A stretch of 64,000 nt of DNA from an uncultured Shewanella sp. (GTDB lineage Bacteria > Pseudomonadota > Gammaproteobacteria > Enterobacterales > Shewanellaceae), in the NCBI RefSeq assembly GCF_947497935.1, contig NZ_CANMIO010000008.1:62001-126000 (forward strand), written 5' to 3'. The notes below the pieces were generated by a model, which was given only the letters and a program-made list of their open reading frames with translations, ran no database searches and was not told the origin of the DNA. The stretch's first letter is position 1, and every line of letters begins with the position of its first letter. This document shows, in pieces, positions 9,651 through 18,559 of the stretch. The position numbers were made by a program, and so were the translations under genes.

Positions 9651-12047
9651 TTAAATTAACGACATCTGATTTGTCGCAACCTCACTGAAACTGGTTTTCA
9701 GAATTGAAAGGATAGGCTCGGCGATTGGCTCTAATTGGCGATAAAGATAATAGTCGTAATCAATTAAACTCGACGTTTGTTCAGCGGGTTCAGCGCCATT
9801 TAACGTCATGACATATTCAATTCGTGCCCCACGCTTGGCAAAGCGTTGATCTTGAGTGATGTCACATAATGCACGGGCAACTTTTAAATGCGGCGCAGAT
9901 TTAGCCGTATAATCCTCAAGGTTACGTCGCAAATGCTTAGTAAAAATAAGCTCATCATCAAGCTCACCGCTGTGTAGCCTATCGATAATTTCTCTAAGGT
10001 AAGTTTTTACATCCAGATGCAGAAACAAGCGCTCGTAAAGTTCATATTGAACCCGCCGTGCTAAGGGGGACCAATCACTACGCACCTGCTCCATCCCCTT
10101 GAACACTAATCCTAACTCCCCCGTAGTTTGGCGCTTTGTTCCAACATAACGTTTCTTAGAGCCTTCTACTGAACCTCTTAGTGTCGGCATGAAGAATTGT
10201 TCAAAATGGGTTTCGAACTCTAATTCTAAAAAGCTCTCTAACTTAAACTCTTGAGTCAGTTTGTCGCGCCATAATTGATTTACTTTGGCAGCTAAAGATT
10301 TGCCCGTTTGTGCAACCTCATCTTGCTTAAAGTCATCGCCTAACCAGACGAAGGTCGAGTCAGTGTCACCATAAATAACCTTATAGCCTTCTGCCTCGAT
10401 CCAACTTCGGGTTTGCTTCATGATTTCATGACCACGCATGGTAATCGAACTCGCAAGCCTTGCATCATGAAACACACAGCCCCGAGAACCTAGCACACCA
10501 TAGAGGGAGTTCATGATGATTTTTATCGCTTGCGATAAAGGACCATCATTATGCGCCTTAGCCAGCTCTCTTTGTTCAGACAAGTTTTTGATCAGCATGG
10601 GGAGAATTGGCTTTTCACGACTAAACTGAGCGCCAAGAAAGCCGCTAACAGTTTGCTCTTCTGCTTGCGTGAGCCCTTCTACCAAGCCCTTAGGATCGAT
10701 CAAGAATGTACGGATAATAGAAGGATACAGACTCTTAAAATCTAACACTAAAATATGCTGATATAAGCCCGGAACCGAGTCCATCACATATCCACCGGGG
10801 CTCTCTATGCCATCGCTGGCGGGTTTACTCGGCGCGACATAACCCGCGCGGTGCAAGTGAGGCAGGTACAAGTTATTAAATGCCGCCACCGAGGCCCCAA
10901 CTCGCCCCAGTTCAAGACCTGTCAACTTGGCTCGTTCAATCGCAAAATCAAATAGGTGCGTTTTTTCAAAAATATCCCACACCAGTCGACAATCAGTGAG
11001 GTTATAGTGCGCCAGTGCAGACTTATTGTTTAAAAAGAGATCGTTGATTTCATCCATACGATTATCAACATTGTGAATAGCCTTACCTTCATCTAGCAGT
11101 GCTTGTGAGACGAACTCTAATGAATAGCGGTCGAATTGATAAAAAGCCGCTTTCAGCCAATCAATTCCATCTAAAACCACTCGTCCTGGTAACGAAAGCG
11201 TTTCAGGCCGATATTTATCTTCGACCTTCCAACCCAGAGGGTGATTATCACGCCCTATGGTTAATGCAATACCATGGTGTTTAGCTCGGCGATAAAGCAG
11301 TGCGAGATCGAAAGACACCACTGACCAGCCAATAATGATGTCGGGATCGTACTCCTGAAACCATGCTATAAGGCGAGTGATTAGTGCCGCTTCGTTCTCC
11401 ACCCACTCAATGTAATCTTGCTTGGTCTCTTCCGCCTCGCCAACCATAATGACCTTTTGATAAACGCAAGCATCTGTCGTTTGGCCATACAGCCCTACGG
11501 AATACAGCTCCCCAGAGAAGCTACACTCAAAATCTAAAGAGATTGCATTGAGCTTTATCGACGAAACAGCCTGACGCGCTCGGCTGGCGATAAACAGTGG
11601 CTGCTTTTGAGGTAAAGAGTCTCCGGCTGTTTCAACAAAATGACCATAAAACTCTGCATCTAAAGCGATAAAACGTTCGACCAGAAAGCGATGCTCCACT
11701 TTGATATCTGACTCGAACAGCTCTATATCGAGATCTTTCGCTGCTCGATTCAAATTCCGCTGCTGACGACCATCGACACAATAGAGTGCCTCAACGGGCG
11801 TGTTCGCAAAACTGTTAAGCGCGACCGAGCTTCGGCGAACGCCTCTAAGATCAGGGCTAGCCAATAACGAATTTGCATCAGCCTCATGCACAAAACACAC
11901 ATGTTCTTGGTTAGGGATTTCAACTGTCACCGGGCCGTTCTCAGTCTGGACAAAATACTGCAAGTTCAGGCAACCTTGACGGTTAATCCCGTGGCGGGTT
12001 AGCACTCGCCCCTTGATAAGTTGTGGTTCAGCCGCAGCAGGTTTCAT
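9651..12047 (-). CDS. polB: DNA polymerase II (family B)
   Basis: 798 residues, close to the E. coli Pol II length of 783. The 3'-5' exonuclease domain has the Asp/Glu pair in ISLDFECSFSGEL near residue 170 and later DIIIGWSVVSFDLALL. The polymerase domain has motif A DFKSLYPSII near residue 435, motif B IIMNSLYGVLGSRG, and motif C YGDTDS with the catalytic aspartates near residue 560. All catalytic motifs look intact. The enzyme acts in replication restart and translesion synthesis and belongs to the SOS regulon in E. coli. It diverges from dinG across a 100-bp gap with a single LexA box, so joint SOS control is likely. Confidence 0.97.
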   Translation of the reverse strand: MKPAAAEPQLIKGRVLTRHGINRQGCLNLQYFVQTENGPVTVEIPNQEHVCFVHEADANSLLASPDLRGVRRSSVALNSFANTPVEALYCVDGRQQRNLNRAAKDLDIELFESDIKVEHRFLVERFIALDAEFYGHFVETAGDSLPQKQPLFIASRARQAVSSIKLNAISLDFECSFSGELYSVGLYGQTTDACVYQKVIMVGEAEETKQDYIEWVENEAALITRLIAWFQEYDPDIIIGWSVVSFDLALLYRRAKHHGIALTIGRDNHPLGWKVEDKYRPETLSLPGRVVLDGIDWLKAAFYQFDRYSLEFVSQALLDEGKAIHNVDNRMDEINDLFLNNKSALAHYNLTDCRLVWDIFEKTHLFDFAIERAKLTGLELGRVGASVAAFNNLYLPHLHRAGYVAPSKPASDGIESPGGYVMDSVPGLYQHILVLDFKSLYPSIIRTFLIDPKGLVEGLTQAEEQTVSGFLGAQFSREKPILPMLIKNLSEQRELAKAHNDGPLSQAIKIIMNSLYGVLGSRGCVFHDARLASSITMRGHEIMKQTRSWIEAEGYKVIYGDTDSTFVWLGDDFKQDEVAQTGKSLAAKVNQLWRDKLTQEFKLESFLELEFETHFEQFFMPTLRGSVEGSKKRYVGTKRQTTGELGLVFKGMEQVRSDWSPLARRVQYELYERLFLHLDVKTYLREIIDRLHSGELDDELIFTKHLRRNLEDYTAKSAPHLKVARALCDITQDQRFAKRGARIEYVMTLNGAEPAEQTSSLIDYDYYLYRQLEPIAEPILSILKTSFSEVATNQMSLI

Positions 12048-12106
12048 ACTTTATACTCAATTAAATACACTATTAATCACTAAACGCTTCTTAGGCTAAG
12101 TAATCA

Positions 12107-12122
12107 CTGTTATTATGTACAG
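12107..12122. promoter_or_regulatory. LexA (SOS) box shared by dinG and polB
   Basis: A perfect CTGT-N8-ACAG with spacer TATTATGT lies in the divergent gap, 26 bp upstream of the dinG start and 60 bp upstream of the polB start. The gammaproteobacterial LexA consensus has the same arms and an alternating AT-rich spacer. Both flanking genes are SOS genes in E. coli, which makes a chance match unlikely. Confidence 0.85.
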
Positions 12123-12147
12123 CACTATTTATTAGCTTAGTGCATTC

Positions 12148-14220
12148 ATGTTATCCGCAGACGTTAAAACTCAAATTCGTACTATATATAAAGGCATTTC
12201 TAACTCTTTGCCTAACTTTCGCCCTCGCCGAGAGCAGAACTATATTGTTGCGGAAATATCAAAAACGCTTGCGGGTGAGTACGACAAAAATCGCCGCATT
12301 ATTGTGGTTGAAGCGGGCACAGGTATCGGTAAGTCGCTGGCTTATATTCTGGGCACCATACCACTAGCACTCGCGAGTAAGAAAAAGGTTTGTATCGCCA
12401 CCGCTACTGTTGCCCTGCAAGAACAGTTACTACATAAAGATCTGCCATTTTTCCTGCAACAATCTGGACTCGACTTTACCTTTGGCTTAGTTAAAGGCCG
12501 CCAACGTTATGTCTGCTTATCTAAACTAGAGATGCTCGTTGGCCCAGATAACAGCACTCAAATGGCGATGTGGCAAACTAAACCCGACCAAAGCCAAGTG
12601 GATATGCTCGAAGCTCTACTTAAGGATTACCACTCAGGTGTATGGAATGGCGAGCGCGACACGCTAACCAAGCCGATCCCCGATCATTTGTGGCAGCAGA
12701 TAGCCTGTGATAAGCACAGTTGTCATCGCCAACTTGCCAGCCACCGTAACTGCCCTTTCCACAAGGCGCGAGAAGATATCGACACTTGGGATGTACTGAT
12801 TGCCAACCATAGTCTGCTTTTTGCCGACTTAGAACTGGGTGGCGGCGTTATTTTACCGGATCCAGAAGATCTGTTTTACGTTATAGACGAGGCGCATCAT
12901 CTTCCTATTGTTGCTCGAGACTTTAGTAGCGCACAGGCAACGGTGCGTGGTGCAAACGACTGGCTTGAAAAGCTCAGCAAGACCACCAGCAAATTACAAA
13001 ACCAAATCAAGAGCAATAACATTATTGCTCCAGCACAAGCCATGCTGGATCATATTGGTGATATCACAGGCCTGTTAAACCAAGTGGCCCAGTTTTGTGA
13101 TACCCAATCGGCAAAGTTTGATAATCCAGAAAATCGTTTTAGGTTCGAACACGGCAAGTTACCGTCAGCTCTATTAGTGCAAGCCGAGAACCTTGCGACT
13201 GCATCAAATGTTGCGCTAAAGCAGTTTAATAAGATGCTGAGCTTACTCAACGAAGCAATAAAAGACGGTGATATTCCAAAGCATCAGTCGGAAGCCTTGC
13301 TATCTGAAACAGGCTTTATGTTGCAACGCTTAGAGAACCTGCAGAAACTTTGGAAGATGATGGCCAAAGAGGATAGCCCCAAAGGTGCCCCTATGGCCCG
13401 CTGGATTGAACAGCTAACCGGTAAACAGTCCGATTACCTGTTTAACGCTTCGCCCATCGAGGTCGGCTTTATGCTGGAAAATCTGTTATGGGATAAAGCT
13501 GCAGGCGTAGTCCTGTGTAGTGCGACACTAAGAGCGCTAAATAACTTTAACCATTTTACCCATCAAGTTGGCTTGTCCATCAATGACGGGAGTCGTTACT
13601 TAGCCTTAGACTCGCCGTTCGATTTTGAACAGAACGCGACGCTCTTCTTACCGAAAATGGACAGTGAGCCAACGGATGATAAATATACCGATGAGCTAGC
13701 CAAGCATATTATCGCTTTGGTGGAAGATGAGATGGCGAGCTTAGTTTTATTCGCCTCATACTGGCAGATGGAAAAAGTGGCCGACTTGGTCGAAACTAAG
13801 ATTAAGACAGGCCTGCTGATCCAGGGAACGGCACCAAGACAAGAGATCTTAAAGCAGCATAAAGCTCGCTGCGATGAGGGCAAGCCGAGTATTATTTTTG
13901 GTACTGGTAGCTTCTCGGAAGGACTCGACTTGCCGGGTGACTATCTGACAAACTTGATCATTACTAAGCTACCTTTTGCGGTTCCAACCTCACCGGTTGA
14001 ACAGGCGCACTCGGAATACATCAAAATAAAAGGCGGAAACCCATTTTTACAGCTGACTATTCCCGATGCTTCACGCAAACTGGTGCAAAGCTGTGGTAGA
14101 TTATTACGTAAAGAACAGGATTACGGTCGGATCTCAATTTTAGATCGACGTTTAGTGACTAAACGTTACGGTAAGTCTTTACTCGATGCCCTACCGCCTT
14201 TTCGCCGTGTGATTGAATAG
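12148..14220 (+). CDS. dinG: ATP-dependent DNA helicase DinG
   Basis: 690 residues. XPD-like superfamily 2 helicase: Walker A EAGTGIGKS at residues 55-63, DEAH at 247-250, and the four cysteines of the 4Fe-4S cluster at about 123, 187, 192 and 202 (YVCLSK; ACDKHSC; RNCPFH). C-terminal helicase motifs include GTGSFSEGLDLPG and QSCGRLLR. DinG unwinds DNA 5'-3', resolves R-loops and helps forks pass transcription units. The start codon has little Shine-Dalgarno complementarity, but MLSADVKTQI fits the family N-terminus. SOS control is inferred from the LexA box. The next gene begins only 8 bp after the stop. Confidence 0.97.
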   Translation: MLSADVKTQIRTIYKGISNSLPNFRPRREQNYIVAEISKTLAGEYDKNRRIIVVEAGTGIGKSLAYILGTIPLALASKKKVCIATATVALQEQLLHKDLPFFLQQSGLDFTFGLVKGRQRYVCLSKLEMLVGPDNSTQMAMWQTKPDQSQVDMLEALLKDYHSGVWNGERDTLTKPIPDHLWQQIACDKHSCHRQLASHRNCPFHKAREDIDTWDVLIANHSLLFADLELGGGVILPDPEDLFYVIDEAHHLPIVARDFSSAQATVRGANDWLEKLSKTTSKLQNQIKSNNIIAPAQAMLDHIGDITGLLNQVAQFCDTQSAKFDNPENRFRFEHGKLPSALLVQAENLATASNVALKQFNKMLSLLNEAIKDGDIPKHQSEALLSETGFMLQRLENLQKLWKMMAKEDSPKGAPMARWIEQLTGKQSDYLFNASPIEVGFMLENLLWDKAAGVVLCSATLRALNNFNHFTHQVGLSINDGSRYLALDSPFDFEQNATLFLPKMDSEPTDDKYTDELAKHIIALVEDEMASLVLFASYWQMEKVADLVETKIKTGLLIQGTAPRQEILKQHKARCDEGKPSIIFGTGSFSEGLDLPGDYLTNLIITKLPFAVPTSPVEQAHSEYIKIKGGNPFLQLTIPDASRKLVQSCGRLLRKEQDYGRISILDRRLVTKRYGKSLLDALPPFRRVIE

Positions 14221-14228
14221 GACAAGTT

Positions 14229-15002
14229 TTGGATTTACTTCTAGACCCTAGTAGCTGGGCCATACTCGCATTAGTGGGATTTATTGCTGGATTTATCGAT
14301 GCCGTATCGGGCGGCGGTGGGTTACTGTCGATTCCAGCATTACTCACTATGGGCGTGCCTCCTCACCTCGCGCTAGGAACGAATAAGCTGGCCGCGAGTT
14401 TTGGCTCATCGATGGCGGCTTACACTTATTATAAGCAGAGGCTATTTTCTCCCTCTTTGTGGTACCACACCTTTATTGCCACCTTTATTGGCGCAGTGAT
14501 GGGTACCTTTATCGTTTATCTTATCGATAATCAATGGCTAGAAAAGTGGCTGCCTATCATGATCATCGCCATCGCTCTCTATACCCTGTTTCAACCTAAT
14601 GCTATGGGCGATAGCAACCATAAAATTCCGCAGAAGCCAAAAAGCAAAGTCAAACAGTGGCTGCAGGGATTACCGCTGGGTTTTTACGACGGCTTTGCAG
14701 GACCAGGTATCGGCGCGTTCTGGACAGTATCGAGCACTGGGTTACACAAACTGCCTTTGCTATATAGCTGTGGACTCGCTAGAGCCATGACCTTTACCAG
14801 TAACCTAACCTCCTTAATTATTTTTATCGCAGTAGGCAAGGTGAATTTCGCCATAGGTTTGTCTATGGGTATTTGCATGATGGTTGGCTCTTATATCGGT
14901 GCTCATTCGGCAATTAAGTTTGGCCTGCCCTTTATTCGCCCGATCTTCATTACCGTTATACTATTAATAGCAGCGCAGTTAGTTTGGAGTGCTTGGTTAT
15001 GA
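14229..15002 (+). CDS. yfcA: TSUP/TauE-SafE family membrane permease (YfcA-like)
   Basis: 257 residues with about eight hydrophobic segments and the signature glycine-rich first helix LVGFIAGFIDAVSGGGGLLS and the second half-repeat GFYDGFAGPGIGAF. Formerly DUF81; TSUP proteins export or import small sulfur-containing or organic anions, but the YfcA substrate is not established. The start is a TTG at 14229 with a GGACAAG stretch just upstream; no ATG in this frame preserves the first helix. It follows dinG by 8 bp and its stop overlaps the priC ATG (ATGA), indicating translational coupling. Confidence 0.9.
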   Translation: MDLLLDPSSWAILALVGFIAGFIDAVSGGGGLLSIPALLTMGVPPHLALGTNKLAASFGSSMAAYTYYKQRLFSPSLWYHTFIATFIGAVMGTFIVYLIDNQWLEKWLPIMIIAIALYTLFQPNAMGDSNHKIPQKPKSKVKQWLQGLPLGFYDGFAGPGIGAFWTVSSTGLHKLPLLYSCGLARAMTFTSNLTSLIIFIAVGKVNFAIGLSMGICMMVGSYIGAHSAIKFGLPFIRPIFITVILLIAAQLVWSAWL

Positions 15003-15661
15003 CAACCGACCAATTAGTTCAAAAGCTCAAGTTACAACTCAAACAACTAGAGCAGGAAGTATTGCAGCACGACTCTCGCTTGCCACCGGGTCAGCGAAAG
15101 ATGATGCAGGATGTCGAGCGTTTCAATAATGAGCTATTTATTCAGGTAGGCAGCCAACTCCAACCATGTATCGACCAACTCGCGAAAAATATCGCCCAAC
15201 TAGAGCAGCTACTCAAGGCAAAGCGCTCGCCTTACACCATAGTGTCGAGCTGCGAGAAAATACAAGATAGATTCAGCGCTCTCAGACGCGCTCTTTCAAC
15301 CACAGGCATTAACATTAAGTCGATTGAGCAAGAAAAGCGAAGCCGCAGATCCTATGCAATTAAGCGTGGCATTAAATCTCATAACGACAGTGGCTTCAGT
15401 TGGATCGCCTCCAATGTGATGCAAAATAGCCATCAACTCTATGAAGAACTTAATAAACATTTGAACTGGGCTAAGATTATTGAACAAAAAATTGAAAATT
15501 TGCAATCTTCACTTGAAAACTGTCATAGTGCTGACAAAATCAAACTGCAGAATGAAATCCTTTCGCTGCACAGTCGTCTAGGTAAGTGTCGGCAAGCTAC
15601 CAGCTATATTGAAGATCGCATCCAACTATTCGAGCGACCTTTTAAGAGTCAAAATCGTTAA
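14999..15661 (+). CDS. priC: Primosomal replication protein PriC
   Basis: 220 residues from the ATG at 14999, which overlaps the upstream stop as ATGA. All-helical, basic protein with coiled-coil segments (LKLQLKQLEQEVLQHDSR) and the PriC-type core RFNNELFIQVGSQLQPCIDQ. PriC reloads DnaB at stalled forks through the PriA-independent pathway. It is longer than E. coli PriC (175 residues), with an extra C-terminal helical part. Its position in an operon-like series beginning with dinG fits a replication-restart theme. Recognition is by the PriB_PriC-type N-terminal pattern. Confidence 0.82.
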   Translation: MTTDQLVQKLKLQLKQLEQEVLQHDSRLPPGQRKMMQDVERFNNELFIQVGSQLQPCIDQLAKNIAQLEQLLKAKRSPYTIVSSCEKIQDRFSALRRALSTTGINIKSIEQEKRSRRSYAIKRGIKSHNDSGFSWIASNVMQNSHQLYEELNKHLNWAKIIEQKIENLQSSLENCHSADKIKLQNEILSLHSRLGKCRQATSYIEDRIQLFERPFKSQNR

Positions 15662-15670
15662 GGAACAAAA

Positions 15671-16384
15671 ATGAAACCACGTTTAACCGTTACCGCACTT
15701 CTTGCTCTATGTGGTTCTTCAGCAGCCTTTGCCGCTGACTTCAACATCCCAATGGCTTTCGAATACATCGCAGTTGATGGTCAAGAGGTTAAGACTAGCC
15801 TTTTCAATCATAAATCTGAGATTGAGCTTGATAAAGGCACTCACAAAATCGCCATCCGTTATAACGACTTAGTAGAAGACGATTTCAGCGACAGCGAGAG
15901 TAATGTAAAGTCTAACGCCTTTATTGTGACTATCGATGTCGACGGTGATTATAGCTACCAGCTAAAACCTGCCGATGGCGAATTTGTCAAAAACCCAAAA
16001 AGCTTTGCTAAGTCGCCACAAGTTGTAATTACTCGTGAAGACAAAGGCACCGTTAGTTACAAAGTCACGCAGACTAACATAAGTGAAGAATCTTTCGTGT
16101 CTCGCTTATTCAGTGGTAATGATGCCACCGACGTCGATGCCGAAGCCGCTGTTGCTACAGGCGCAGCTGTTGCCTCTGCAGCATCAGTGCCTACTGCACC
16201 AGTAAGCAAGCCATCACCCGCTGCCGCAGCGACCATGCCAGCTGTTGCTGCTACAAGTCCAACAGCACCTGCGACTTCAGCTGAAGATGCAGCCAAAGCC
16301 GAGCAGATGCTGCAATATTGGTGGTTACACGCCGATGAGCAGACTCGAAAAGAATTCATGAGCTGGGCAATTAAACAGCTGTAG
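15671..16384 (+). CDS. DUF2057 (YccT-like) periplasmic protein with Ala/Pro-rich C-terminal region
   Basis: 237 residues with signal peptide [20 protein letters not shown], cleavage near FAA-DF. Residues ~22-135 match DUF2057: [15 protein letters not shown], then SFNHK-like and [19 protein letters not shown]. This is the family of E. coli YccT (CsgI), reported to dampen curli formation. Residues ~150-205 are a low-complexity Ala/Pro/Thr/Val linker, followed by a short conserved-looking tail ([20 protein letters not shown]). It starts 9 bp after priC with AAGGAAC as ribosome-binding site. A role in curli control here is not shown. Confidence 0.8.
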   Translation: MKPRLTVTALLALCGSSAAFAADFNIPMAFEYIAVDGQEVKTSLFNHKSEIELDKGTHKIAIRYNDLVEDDFSDSESNVKSNAFIVTIDVDGDYSYQLKPADGEFVKNPKSFAKSPQVVITREDKGTVSYKVTQTNISEESFVSRLFSGNDATDVDAEAAVATGAAVASAASVPTAPVSKPSPAAAATMPAVAATSPTAPATSAEDAAKAEQMLQYWWLHADEQTRKEFMSWAIKQL

Positions 16385-16413
16385 TTAGCAGCGGCTCTAC
16401 TCTAGATTTGAGT

Positions 16414-17328
16414 ATGATCCCTCTAATCTATCACGCCAGCTACTCTAAGCTGGCGTTACCTTCTACTCATCGCTTTCCTATTACCAAATACCAGGCTCTA
16501 TATGATTACCTGCTTGAGCAAGGTATTGCAGAGCCATCGCAATTTATCGCCCCAGAAAGTGCCTCAACTCAAAACCTTAAGCAGTTACACCAAGCCAGTT
16601 ACGTCGATGATTTCATTAATGGCACCATTGAGAGTAAAGACTTACGCCGAATTGGTTTTCCGTGGAGCAAAGCGTTAGTTGAACGAACATTATATTCGGT
16701 AGCTGGCACCGCACTCACCTGTGAGCAAGCGATAACCCATGGCTGCGCTATTCATTTAAGCGGCGGTTACCATCACGCCCACCAGCAGTTTGGTAGTGGC
16801 TACTGTATTTTTAACGATCTTGCTTTAGCCGCTAATGCTAGCTTGCAACTAGACCATATTGAGACCGTGCTGATTTTCGACTGTGACGTGCACCAAGGTG
16901 ACGGCACTGCCACGGTTGCACAATCATTAGAACAAGTCATCACTTGCTCTATCCATTGCCAACAAAACTTTCCCGCACGAAAGCAAGTATCAGACTATGA
17001 CGTAGAACTCCCTCAGGGCACCCAAGATAAACACTACTTAGAAGCAGTCAGCCAAACACTTGCTTACCTTATACGCCTGCATAAACCCGATCTGATCATC
17101 TACGATGCCGGAGTGGATATTCATAGTGATGACAACTTAGGGTATTTAAATATCAGCACAGATGGGATCTACGCGCGAGACTTAGAAGTCATCCACCAAG
17201 CTAAAACAGCGCAAATACCCATTGCGTGTGTCATTGGAGGGGGCTACAGTAAAGAGTCAACACAGCTAAGTGTGCGTCATAGCCAACTGTTTATTGCGGC
17301 TAATAATATCTGGCAGTCAGCAAGTTAA
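16414..17328 (+). CDS. Histone-deacetylase-superfamily hydrolase
   Basis: 304 residues from the ATG at 16414; a TTG two codons earlier is possible. Class-I/II-like deacetylase fold: the active-site pair HLSGGYHHAH, the zinc ligands in DCDVHQGDGTA (Asp and His) and the third ligand Asp in YDAGVDIHSDDNLG, plus GGGYS near the end. All metal ligands are present, so it should be an active amidohydrolase. Bacterial members act on acetylpolyamines, acetoin-related or protein acetyl-lysine substrates; which one cannot be read from sequence. It is 24 bp after the DUF2057 gene and probably in the same transcript. Confidence 0.9.
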   Translation: MIPLIYHASYSKLALPSTHRFPITKYQALYDYLLEQGIAEPSQFIAPESASTQNLKQLHQASYVDDFINGTIESKDLRRIGFPWSKALVERTLYSVAGTALTCEQAITHGCAIHLSGGYHHAHQQFGSGYCIFNDLALAANASLQLDHIETVLIFDCDVHQGDGTATVAQSLEQVITCSIHCQQNFPARKQVSDYDVELPQGTQDKHYLEAVSQTLAYLIRLHKPDLIIYDAGVDIHSDDNLGYLNISTDGIYARDLEVIHQAKTAQIPIACVIGGGYSKESTQLSVRHSQLFIAANNIWQSAS

Positions 17329-17371
17329 ACCTCATGTAGTGGCTTTATTGCCATCAAACAAGGAGCGTTAT

Positions 17372-17632
17372 ATGCAATTAGAGATAAGAAACTACTACGA
17401 AGTGCTACTACTCGAACTGCTTTCTGATGAAGGCTTGCTAGACGAACTCCCCGAAGATTATTTAGCCGATCTATGTTGTGTCACTCTCAACCAACTGCCC
17501 GTACGCTATATCAGGCATTTAGTCGACACCTACTTCTTTGAAGACTACAACGAACTACATCAGATGAAGGCCGAAATTCAGCAAGCATTAGAAAAATCAC
17601 GCGCGTTCTTAAAAGAATCTAATAAGCAGTAG
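17372..17632 (+). CDS. Small ComFB-family protein
   Basis: 86 residues from the ATG at 17372, set by a good AAGGAG site 6 bp upstream. Acidic helical protein with a Cys pair and the ComFB-like stretch CVTLNQLPVRYIRH followed by DYNELHQMK. ComFB was named in the Bacillus comF operon; in cyanobacteria a related protein binds cyclic di-AMP or c-di-GMP. The role in gammaproteobacteria is not established. It is the last gene of the plus-strand series and borders the repeat island. Confidence 0.75.
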   Translation: MQLEIRNYYEVLLLELLSDEGLLDELPEDYLADLCCVTLNQLPVRYIRHLVDTYFFEDYNELHQMKAEIQQALEKSRAFLKESNKQ

Positions 17633-17672
17633 TCGCTTCGCAGAGTTTGAGCCACGACTTTTCGCACGTTTC

Positions 17673-17704
17673 AAAATATCACAAAATTGTCTGAGGTCTT
17701 TTAA
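17673..17704 (+). repeat. Outer block of the island direct repeat, left copy
   Basis: A ~32-bp block starting AAAATATCACAAAATTGTC recurs at 19582-19612 with one or two differences. Between this block and the core the two copies diverge except for a shared AACCAGCGTTAGATG at 17843 and 19674. Confidence 0.8.
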
Positions 17705-17959
17705 TAATAGGGCCTCAGCTAGTTGCCCCCTTCCCCTTTCGATGACAGACACAAAGGCAAACCTTTAGCTTTATTCCTTTAACCTGTAGACATAAACACT
17801 AAAGCAACCAAGGCCCAGACCTAAGAATCACTAGGTTCAACAAACCAGCGTTAGATGTCAGCATCATAAGTGACCACCAGCCAGTATCAACAAGTTATCC
17901 GTAGGCTTTAGTGAACTGACAATCATTAATGACGCTTTATAAAAGATACGACGATTAAA

Positions 17960-18305
17960 GCCCAATAGGGAGCTGCTTGATATTGAACGAGCAAGGATCT
18001 GCAGCAGGGATGCTGTAGTTAAGCCCTCAGGGATGAGTTCATGGCGTCTTGCGGAGTCAATATCCTGCGGCTTGAACATTCAGAGCCAAATTAAGAATCT
18101 AATTTAGATACAGGTTCAGGACAAGCTAATGCGATTGTTCAGGTGAGGTGGTACACACGAATTGTACAACTAGGGCTACTTATATGAAAAACACGATATA
18201 AAACTGAAAAGGTCAGTCAAACTAAAATTAAAAACAGAATGAAAACAAAGAGATATATTTGAGGTGTTACAAAAAGGGGAGTTTTGGAGGCTCCCCTAGA
18301 GCCGC
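17960..18305 (+). repeat. Core of the long direct repeat, left copy (346 bp)
   Basis: Aligned by eye with 19729-20065: six substitutions and two indels (8 bp near 18012-18019 and 1 bp near 18183) over 346 bp. The 8-bp indel would shift any reading frame through this part, so the element is non-coding. It carries a terminator-like hairpin near its right end. I do not recognise it as a known insertion sequence or RNA family. Confidence 0.9.
18271..18297 (-). terminator. Terminator-like hairpin inside left repeat copy
   Basis: 7-bp stem AGGGGAG/CTCCCCT with a 9-base loop; on the minus strand it is followed by TTTTTG. It lies about 260 bp past the stop of the leftward 18560-19495 gene. The same hairpin occurs in the other copy. 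Confidence 0.6.
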
Positions 18306-18322
18306 GTTTTGAAGATATTAAC

Positions 18323-18355
18323 CACATGAGTCACTTGCTGCGGTTGCTCTCTTCC
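18323..18355 (+). repeat. Distal block of the island direct repeat, left copy
   Basis: 33 bp beginning CACATGAGTCACTTGCTGC, repeated at 20073-20105 with one difference. The spacer between core and this block differs between copies (17 bp here, 7 bp at right). Confidence 0.8.
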
Positions 18356-18559
18356 AAAGAGGAGACAACTCAAACAAGCTGCCATTGCAGAAGACGCGAG
18401 GTAAGCACCCATTAACTAGTTCAGAAATGACCCAAGTTGGGTTAAGTCGTTAATGTCGCACTATATGTATCACTCATTTATACTCTAGACAAGTAGATCG
18501 GTAGACAGTTTAATGTATATATGAAGCTGTAACTGCATTATTACGGCAGCTTTCATTAA

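Larger units (their letters stand above)
17633..18559. other. 927-bp non-coding left part of the repeat island
   Basis: No supportable gene. It contains the first copy of a long direct repeat (core 17960-18305), two shorter blocks that also recur in the right copy (17673-17704 and 18323-18355), a minus-strand terminator-like hairpin at 18271-18297, and a 13-bp palindrome (ACCCAA-G-TTGGGT) at 18430-18442. The region from 18356 to 18559 has no counterpart in the right copy. Confidence 0.7.

Noticed and set aside
17843..17857. AACCAGCGTTAGATG, shared by both repeat copies, as an integron attC core (GTTRRRY)
   Set aside because: No matching RYYYAAC partner at a suitable distance and no attC-like foldable palindrome could be found; no integrase in the window.
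17864..18079. 71-codon minus-strand open frame inside the left repeat copy
   Set aside because: The 8-bp indel between the two otherwise nearly identical copies breaks this frame, and there is no ribosome-binding site; not treated as a gene.
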